Origin: Miscanthus floridulus
Taxonomy: Eukaryota > Streptophyta > Magnoliopsida > Poales > Poaceae
DNA: 64,000 bases
Direction: 5' to 3'
NCBI RefSeq assembly: GCF_019320115.1
Contig: NC_089583.1
Coordinates: 81,733,928 to 81,797,927 of the forward strand
In this document: piece after piece, positions 56,441-64,000 of the stretch
Numbering within the stretch: position 1 is the stretch's first letter
How the letters are laid out: every line of letters starts with the position of its first letter
Notes under the pieces: model-generated
Told to the model about the DNA's origin: nothing
What the model saw: only the letters and a program-made list of their open reading frames with translations
The model's database searches: none
Position numbers and translations under genes: made by a program

Positions 56441-58914
56441 TTAACTGGTTGCCAACTTATATGTAGAACTCAGTCTCTCTTCTATGTAGTCACCACTCTT
56501 GATAGGTGCAAACCTGAAAAAAAAAGTGTCAAATTTCGATAAGCTAGCGAGGAAATATATAGACCAAACATGTGTTAACATAACCAAAGCGGACCTTGCT
56601 GGATATGCCTCACTGCAGCAGCTTTCCATGCATTTCACCACTAGATTTGGGCTTGGATCAATGAAGAAAGCAACCTGATATAATAATATACAAAAATTGT
56701 TGTGTGAAACTGAAATGTATGTACTACTTAAGCTCTCTCCATCACCGTCTGGCAAGTAACAATAAGCATGTAACTTATTGGTTGAAGTGCTCCGATCCTC
56801 TTAAAGCAAAGAATCAGAGGACGTAATAAAAGGCTAAAATTAGGATACTTAAACGCTTAGCAGAAATTATGAATTAAGTAAAAGTTCTTTGGTACTCACA
56901 GAATATCTCTCTTTCCCAACAGGGACAACACGGTGCAATGTAGATCTGCAGGTTGTAATAGAAGCGCATTAGAAGATTCTGACACACGGCCTTTTGCTCT
57001 CGTAGGAAAGACATGGAATATAAATGACAAGGAACCAAAAGAATATATAACTCAATAACCTTTCCAATATATTGTATAAGTAACAAAGCTATCATATAGT
57101 ACTACTCTACTAAGATACTCATCATATTAACTACAAGGTTGTATGCAAGATGTTCGCCCTGTTCGCTTGGCTTATAAGCCATACTTTTTCAGCCAATGAA
57201 CAATATTTTTCTCTCACAATAAATCAGCCAACAGTACTTTCAGCCATGGCTTATCAGCCAAGTGAACAGGGCAATTATGGACCAGAACAAACTTTATCTA
57301 ATAAATGGTTAAATTTTATCATGCAACTTTGAAGAGTGGCACATAACAATTTTTCAAGTTGCCAGTGCTCAGTGCTCACACAGTGGACTTACACGGGAGA
57401 ACATAAGTAATAAATGATGATACCTGAAAACACAGTTAGTCCACCTTTCTAACAAATCGCCAATATTGACAATAAGGGACCTACAAGTAAACCAGAATAA
57501 GACGATACCATATATACTGAGCCATGAGAATTATATATCTACAGGGTATACAAAACAGGATTAAACAAGTTACGAAAACACAGCAAGCTAGGATATATTA
57601 GAGGGTAAAGCACTTGAAAATTTTGAGTAAATATGTTGAAAGGCTATTATTGTATTTTGGGATTGCTGTTCATAAAATCAGGAAATAAGTATTACCCATC
57701 AATGTGGTGAACATCTTCCCAGATCTGAGGATGTCTATCTTTTTCTCTGCATATCTACAAGGTACAAGTAAAAGATCCATAATTTTTTGACCGAACAAAA
57801 AAGATCCATAATTTACATGTGAGCATATAAAAAGAGTTATCGTGTTTCATCGTTCTAAGTGAATATAGGCATTTTTCTAATGATCATATAAAAAGGATAG
57901 TACTATGTAAATTCATCAGTCTGAACTTGTGAAAAAAACTATGCCTGCAAGCCAGGTGTTCCATCTGTTGCTAAAAGGGTTAGCATTCCATAATCCGAGT
58001 GCGCTGCTGCACCAAAAATGTCTTTGTTGTCTGGACCATTTACGTCACCTGAAATGCAATAATTAGGTTCTATTGCATATAACCTATAATAAAGCCAGAA
58101 AAAAGAGATGAAATTTACCCGCATAGTGTAATAATCGAAGAAATGCTGAAGGGGGTTCAAATGCACCGTTCTTGTGAAAGAATTCAGCGTCAAGGTCCAA
58201 ACTCAAAGCAATTAGGGACAATATTCCTTTGCCTGTAGTCCTGGAAAGGAAGAGCAATACAAAAGATAGAAATAAGAGAAACTTTGAGGTTGGTATATAG
58301 TACCACAACTATCAAAGATATATTGTTTATTGGATACTCCCTCTGTTCGGGAAAGCATGCAAGCCAACTCTAACACAGTCGGTTGTCCCATAAAGCATGC
58401 AAATGTAGCTATCTAAACCATGGATATGGTGGGTCCTATCTCAAAAAGCCTACAGATACAACAGAAAAAGAAGGAGAAGTGGTTCTATCTGCTCTCGATG
58501 ACGGAGAGAAAGGGAGGATCAGAGGGGTAAATGAGTCTTTTGGTTTTCTACTAGCGTTGCCTTGGCATACATATCCGGGTGGAGGGAGTAGTACAAAACA
58601 AACAGAACTTACAATGCATTTGCATGGTATGATTGCATAGTCTTTTTCCAGGAAGGGAAGAGTTCTGCAAATAATTTAGCTAGATGAGGATTGAGCAATC
58701 GTTTATTCTTTTGAAAAAAAAAACAAATTAGTAGAATGGATATCCCATCAAACGATTAATGTTCATCATATATAAATGTAGAACAAATCTGCAGAAGAAC
58801 ACCTATCCTTGGTAGTACATGACAAATAAATACCTTCACAAGGCCACTGATTAATGTTATTCTCCAAATTTTCCTCATCCATTGGGCCAATATAAAATGT
58901 CTCCTTGGAATCTC
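56441..58914 (-). CDS. 2-oxoglutarate/Fe(II) dioxygenase, nine C-terminal exons, 5' part missing
   Basis: Minus-strand exons: 58914-58834, 58664-58613, 58240-58119, 58048-57945, 57754-57696, 57480-57424, 56945-56900, 56674-56595 and 56513-56441 (TAA). All join in phase without a stop and give 223 residues. Motifs: GDSKETFYIG, then FPSWKKTMQSYHANAL, the iron ligands HSD (AAAHSDYGMLTLLATDG) and His in STLHRVV, and the 2-oxoglutarate site RYS. The fold is the DOXC-type soluble oxygenase (H6H/GA-oxidase-like), which hydroxylates small molecules; the substrate cannot be told. About 100 N-terminal residues are not found between 58915 and the CACTA start at 59738. All introns are GT-AG except the fourth, which starts GC. 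Two MITEs sit in its introns. Confidence 0.85.
57156..57272. mobile_element. 117-bp MITE in dioxygenase intron
   Basis: Inverted ends GCCCTGTTCGCTTGGCTTAT and the matching ATCAGCCAAGTGAACAGGGC. The interior contains tatttttctctcacaataaatc. It lies in the intron between exons six and seven. Well preserved, hence fairly recent. Confidence 0.82.
58337..58588. mobile_element. Stowaway-like MITE in dioxygenase intron
   Basis: The left end is (TA)ctccctctgttcggg and the right end ccgggtggagggag(TA): inverted repeats flanked by TA on each side. It lies in the intron between exons two and three. Confidence 0.65.
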
Positions 58915-59737
58915 CTACATAAACTTATCACTTGTCACAATTGTGGATCTCAAATATATCAAAGAAATTTTAAGAAGTTATGATATCTTATGAACTCTCA
59001 AAAGTGTGTGGGCTGCGGTGAGGATGTGGGGAATGGATTTCACACAATTTGTTTGTTCTGTTTGGAAGTCACTAGTCCATCGATCGATGCTCCTATACGA
59101 GCTAGAAACTTAGGAAACATAAACATTTGAATTTTGTGTCTAATACCTACAAATTTATCATTTCACATTCTCTATATGATGTGTTTATTTTCTAACACAA
59201 TACACATATAGGTACTTTGTAATCTTTATCTGGTTGTGATAAACTTATCAATTACTCTACGTGTTTGTTCTAATCCGTATATCTATAGTTCTTCTTCCTC
59301 TGCATGACACCTCCATGTATTTTTAATGTGCATTTAGTTAAACTGTAGTTATGGTGGCTCTTGTTCTGGTGGTGTCTCATGACGTCATGAATCAAGAATT
59401 AGATTTTTAAATTTTGATCATGTTTGTAGCTACAAATCTTTTATCCTCAAGTTACATTGAAACTCTTGTACTTACTATATCTTTCATTAAAAACTCTTGT
59501 TCAAGAGGATATTAATATTCAAGCCCCTAATAATCATTGTTTACTCCAAAAATATCAAAGAGCATAAGGTCATAGTTGACTTTGTATGCTCTAACCTCGT
59601 TGAGTGCTAATCAAGATTTTGAATTTTCATATAAAATAATTAATCGTGTAGTATTATTTTTTATAGGGAATGGAGCGGTTACAGTTATATTATCATTGAA
59701 CATGTCATAATATTTCAGCTTAGATTTATGAATCATC
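58915..59737. other. AT-rich DNA between dioxygenase and CACTA, no exon found
   Basis: The minus strand was read for the missing N-terminal exon of the dioxygenase (GYG/HRGY type text) and none was seen. No other feature is present. Confidence 0.5.
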
Positions 59738-59759
59738 CACTACTAGAATCGACGAGTTT

Positions 59760-59960
59760 CCCTACAGTTTTTAAAGTTCCCTACGGTGTTTTGATAGTCC
59801 TAGGGAAAGATATGTTTCCCTAGAGTTGGGTGACAAAACCATAGGGAAACTTGGCTTTCCCTAGGATTGCACGTTTTGGTCGGGGCTGATTCTGAGAAAG
59901 AGGTGTCTCCCTTGCCATGCTGGCACCTTTCCCTACGACATGGACACAATTCCTAGGGAC
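59760..59960. repeat. Subterminal repeats of CACTA (TTCCCTA words)
   Basis: About eight occurrences of tccctac/tccctag or the complement tagggaa within 200 bp, in both orientations. They are the likely binding sites of the element's TnpA-like protein. Confidence 0.7.
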
Positions 59961-60432
59961 ATTGACCCAACATGGCGCTAACATGACGGCACCAAAATTT
60001 CTCCCCTCCCCGCAGCATACCGCCACCGTCTCGCGCCAATATTTCTCCAGACGCTGCCCTTCTCCCGCCGTCGCCGCCACCACCACCAATCTTCTCTCTC
60101 GCGCACCAAATCTTCTCCCATTGCTGCCCCAAAGCTCTCCCGCCATCCCAATCTAGTGCGCCGCCACCAAAGCTTCCTACCGCTGCCCCAACCCATCCAA
60201 TGGGGTGCCTCCCAAATCCACTGCCCTCGCTGGATCTGCAAGCACCCCAAGCCTAGCACCACCCAGCCCTAGCTATTCCTTTGCCCCCATCCCAATTTCG
60301 TGACCCAAGCGGGCTGCCGAGGTGGTAAGAAGGACCTACGGAGGAGGCGAGGAGAACCTTCTAGGGTGCTGCAGGAGGCGAGGGAGGTGCTGATTTGGAT
60401 GAAAGAAGGACCTGCAGTGGAGGCAAGGAGAA

Positions 60433-60522
60433 CCTGCAGAGGTGCTGGTGGCTTGCCGTTGCCCTGCGGAGGTGCTGGTGGCATGCTGTTGTCCTGCGGA
60501 GGTGCCAGTGGCCTGTCGTTGT
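60433..60522 (+). repeat. 30-bp minisatellite, three copies
   Basis: Three copies of 30 bp starting cctgc(a/g)gaggtg(c)tggtggc, at 60433, 60463 and 60493. Length divisible by three keeps any frame open (10-residue repeat rich in Gly, Cys and Leu). Confidence 0.8.
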
Positions 60523-61383
60523 GTTGGCAAGAAGGTAGGAATTGGCAATACCCCTACTGCGTGCTGCTGTGTTACTGACAAGGAGATGTGCTTCCTATTT
60601 CTTTCGTGCTACTGAATAATGGCTCAAAGTGAGATACGAATCTACTACATGGATTTAACCAACAATTAAGATGTATATATTGCTCATGTGTGCACCTGCA
60701 GCCTTTATGTTGTGTTTTGCATTTCTTATACTTCCTAAAAACAATCAGGAACTGTTTAATTGACTTGAGTGGTGCAGAGACTATTGTAATTGCTAAATTT
60801 GTTTGGTCCTGAACTAATCTTTGGTCATTTCCAAAAAAAAATAGAAATTCAGGTAGACTGGCTAGTGAGTTATAAGCTACTGAATTTTAACTAGGAAATA
60901 TGTAAGTTATGGTGCAAACTAATAATTCCGCTTGATGGACTAGAGAAATATACCATTTCACATTTATTCAGATTCAATAACTGTGCGCTTGATTTCTTGT
61001 TTGTGATACAAAATATTACTGCACTACTAGTTGTCTGCTCATAGGCTCTACATGCTAATTTAGACCATTATCCGCTCTGAATATTAGTCATTCAGATCTG
61101 GAACTAATATACTTTGTCTTTCCATTATGCAAACTTCAGTTTGAAGTAGGAGGAGAAGATCTTGGCTTTGTAAGAAAGACTCAAATGCGATAAAGAAGGC
61201 AGGGATCTACATCTGTGCTGCTGTGCAAGAGAAGCTTGAAGGTGAGAAGCAGATTTATCTTTCACATCTCTTCCATACATTTGTACTAAATTATTAATTT
61301 TTAGTAGCACAAATTGTTATCTATGGGTTTGCTCAGGGTTTTAGATATTGAACAGGGGTTTATTATTGCTACAATAACTAGCC

Positions 61384-62484
61384 ATGTCAATAGAAGACCG
61401 TAGTTGAATGTACGAAGGGTGGAATGACAATGGTTGTCATTCACATGAGTGGGTGCAGAAGACAAATGCTTTTCTAGACCATGCTTTCAGTCTTGTTCTT
61501 GATTCTAAAAAATTTGGAGTACTTTGCCCATGTTCAGATTGCGACAATAGAGTTAGACGAAGGAGACCTATCATGAGCTTGCATTTGTGTAAAAGAGGTT
61601 TTACACCTGGGTATACTATTTGGACTGAACATGGAGAGAAACCTTTTAGTGAGCCCACATTGGAGAATGCCAATGATACTGCTGATGGTTTAGATGAAAT
61701 GTTAGCTGATATTGGCAATGCAATGCATACTGTTAGTGCTGAAGATGAACCCCCAGCTGATGCAAAGGCATTTTATGCCATGTTGGAAGCTTCACAAGAG
61801 CCCGTACATAACTACACTAGTGTTGCACAGCTAACCGCAGTTGCTCGGTTAATGGCAGTTAAATCACAACATAACCTTGGTGTAGAATGCATTAATAAAA
61901 TATTGAATCTATTTGATGATGTCCTGCCTGAGAACCATAAAATGCCAAAAACATTTTATGAGTGCACAACTCTTCTCAAAGGTCATTGGTTCCACCCAAT
62001 TAATGGAGTGAGGCAATTACAAAGGGTTAGACTAGTCGAAGTTGCCCATGCTTCTTGTAATCCAGCGAACGAACCTTTTGTTCTTGCTAGCCAAGTGAAG
62101 CAAGTGTATTATCTTCCTTATCCATGTAAGTCTAGTGCAAGCCTTAAGGACTGGTGGGTTGCATACAAGGTCAGCCCCCTTTCAAACTTGTCTATTCCTA
62201 CAATGGATGAGTATGATAATGAAGAATCACCATGTGTGGATACCTTTCAAGAAGATGGTTTAGACGGTGAATTCGTCATAGACATTGGACTTGGCTTAGA
62301 TGATATCATGATTAGTGATGGCTTTGATGAGATCAATGATCCAAATGAAATTTCCATGCTGACCAAACAACGAAATGGTGTGACAGTAGACAATGAGCCA
62401 CCAGTTGAAGAACATGAGGGGTATAATACAGAATATTTTCTTGATGCCACACAAGTGGAATTCCAAGATCCTGATGACTTTTGA
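61384..62484 (+). pseudogene. CACTA transposase, internally deleted fusion ORF
   Basis: The ancestral start at 61384 reads MSIEDRS, then TGA (61405-61407, Trp in the family). From the next ATG (61408) 358 codons are open. Residues 1-77 are the transposase-associated domain: WNDNGCHSHEWV, CPCSDCDNRV and HLCKRGFTPGYTIWTEHGE. Up to about residue 190 comes the linker ending PENHKMPKTFYECTTLLKG. It is then joined straight to the C-terminal (DUF4216-like) part: HWFHPINGVR, VEVAHAS, FVLASQVKQVYYLPYPC and DWWVAYKVSP, followed by an acidic tail. The catalytic TNP2 domain and the region after it are absent, so it cannot cut DNA. The fused frame has stayed open, which may be chance or selection. Confidence 0.85.
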
Positions 62485-62584
62485 TGGGAGAAGTAATACA
62501 TTTATTTTGTTCCAACAATTTTCATACTTGCATTATTTCAATTGTTTTCCAGTACACTTACTCATGGTTGCTGCATCATATTTT

Positions 62585-63537
62585 CAGGGATGACACTCAC
62601 ACATAGAGTGTTACGCAGTCAATCTTCCAATGCTTCTAGGGAGGTCACGATTTCGAGTCTGAATGGTCCTGCTGATTCTAATGCAGAAGATCAGCAAACT
62701 GGAACTGGAATTGGCTATTTACGAGGATGTGCAGATCTTCCCCCCACTATTCCCAATGAGCAAGATCGTCCATTGATTGAGCCGGAAGGAAACTCGTGAG
62801 TTTGTAATCTTGCATTGTCATATTTATGCAACCCAACACTCATTTGATATAGCTAATTGATTTGTTTGATTATTTTTGGAGGCACTGGACTGTGGTAGAA
62901 GGAAGGACTCCTTCAAGTGTGTTAACATGTTTATTGAAGAAGCAGCATCCTGGTTTGGTTTAGTACAAAGGCAAGAAAGTACCATAACAAATATATATTA
63001 GTTGCAGCAATCTTTACAAAGCTATGGATGTTTATGCTAGATTGATGGAATGCTGGAATTTTAGTATCTATGGCCGTCACAGTTTGTTGTGTTTTGCATC
63101 TTTATGCTGTATGTCCTACTTCATGTAGAAATGCATATGCATCTACTAAGCAAGCTGAGCATGTCACTGTGGATAGAGTTGGAGGAGGTAGATACACCGC
63201 AGTAGCATCGAAAAAAATGCAGCTACGCCGTGTCTATAAAACAATTTTTATGCACATGGATACATCAATGCATTCTTTACTGTTCAATACATTTGAAAAC
63301 TGAACCTACACAATTTATAACACAACAAGTTGTTTTTCTAAAATTTTGATTGCTTTACTATCATAGGTCGGTACCTTTGGCTCAAGTGTTAGAACCGAAA
63401 CTCCAGATGAAACTATAAGTAGGATTGCTCGTGGAGAATTCCATAGCCATGCAGATGGAACTCCAAATGGAGTGGATGGAACAGCAAGTGGTGGAGGCAC
63501 ATATTCTCCTCCGGACGAAGCTTTTCCGTTCTTTTGA
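62585..63537 (+). pseudogene. Remains of the second CACTA gene (TnpA-like)
   Basis: Exon-like pieces: 62590-62798 (TLTHRVLRSQSSNASREVT, ending at a gtgagt-like donor), 62880-62963 (HWTVVEGRTPSSVLTCLLKK) and 63367-63537 (VGTFGSSVRTETPDETISR, then GGGTYSPPDEAFPFF and a stop). They are joined by intron-like AT-rich DNA. The layout downstream of the transposase fits the second CACTA gene. The central conserved part is missing. Confidence 0.5.
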
Positions 63538-64000
63538 TTGTCATCGAACTATGTGCTGCAGCTAAGTAATAGTTAGGTCTAACACCTGATGGAGGAGATA
63601 GACTTTTGCAAGCTAAGTAGGCAACTGTTGTTGCTTATTTTGTTTAAGTAATAGTTAGGTCAGCACCTGATGGAGGAGATATCTTTTAGAAGCTAAGTAG
63701 GCATGTCTACTAGGCTTTATATTAACAGACCTATAATTGTCTTATGATGATATAACTCTAAATTTTCGGTCCATGGATTTGGCCTTTAATTAAATCAGTT
63801 CTTAAGTTCCTATTCATGTGTGTGAATCTGGATTATAAATAATTTCGTAATAATATTTGAATTCAAATATGAATTATGTATTCATGATTTGAATTTGAAT
63901 GTTGTGCTTGGGTCAGCTGGTTTCCCTACAGTTCAAATTCCTAGGGAAAGTTTTCTGTAGGGTAATCACCTTTCCACGTAAGCTTTATCAGGGCCATCTT

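Larger units (their letters stand above)
59738..64000 (+). mobile_element. CACTA (En/Spm) transposon, left end and most of interior
   Basis: Starts CACTACTAGAATCGACGAG at 59738. The subterminal region (59760-59960) repeats tttccctacag / cctagggaaa words in both orientations. The same words return at 63920-63962, so the right end must be close beyond the window. The interior has a fused transposase ORF (61384-62484) and remains of the second gene. At least 4.26 kb is visible. Confidence 0.85.

Noticed and set aside
60300..60581. 92-aa and 81-aa frames on opposite strands
   Set aside because: Driven by the 30-bp minisatellite in the CACTA 5' region; no domain.

Overview
This is nuclear DNA from a grass, most likely a panicoid/Andropogoneae species such as sugarcane, Miscanthus or sorghum. 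That is inferred from the repeat families (Tekay and Tat Ty3/gypsy, SIRE/Maximus copia, CACTA, hAT and Helitron) and from the GC-rich monocot-style exons of the one complete gene. The species itself is not proven by anything in the window. There are no bacterial features. About 90% of the window is transposable elements, most of them broken and nested.

Layout. 1-4774: remnants of non-autonomous LTR elements, one of them split by a 1.1-kb solo LTR (3530-4666, near-perfect target duplication). 4775-17898: a Tekay-type chromovirus with very long LTRs (5' LTR about 4.1 kb), a decayed gag-pol ending in a chromodomain and a truncated 3' LTR, lying directly behind an LTR fragment of the same family. 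17936-20786: a probable Helitron carrying a broken Raf-like kinase fragment. 21046-23122: LTR plus leader of a minus-strand gypsy element. 23165-25148: a minus-strand copia solo LTR with a perfect target duplication. 26681-30315: a nearly whole hAT transposon with 15-bp terminal repeats. 30550-32227: small class II elements, a CACTA-like deletion derivative and a tRNA-Leu-like SINE. 33001-38986: a minus-strand SIRE/Maximus copia element that lost gag, protease and half of integrase. 39239-52362: a 13.1-kb Tat-lineage gypsy element with a perfect GTATG duplication, dual RNase H, an antisense ORF and a three-tier tandem-repeat 3' region.

Genes. The only complete host gene is at 53918-54819 on the plus strand: three exons coding a dormancy/auxin-associated protein (DRM1/ARP family). 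Its middle third is read in a different frame from the family pattern, although the whole stays open. On the minus strand, 56441-58914 holds nine intact, in-phase exons for the C-terminal 223 residues of a 2-oxoglutarate/Fe(II) dioxygenase. Its first exon or exons are not found before a CACTA transposon that starts at 59738 and runs off the window end. That CACTA carries a fused, internally deleted transposase reading frame.

The observations most worth a second look are the beheaded dioxygenase beside the CACTA, the palindrome-bearing higher-order satellite inside the Tat element, the fused CACTA ORF, the Helitron-carried kinase, the compensated frame of the DRM1-like gene and the antisense ORF of the Tat element. 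I found no convincing evidence of a wholly new biological system. All exon boundaries and alignments were made by eye.
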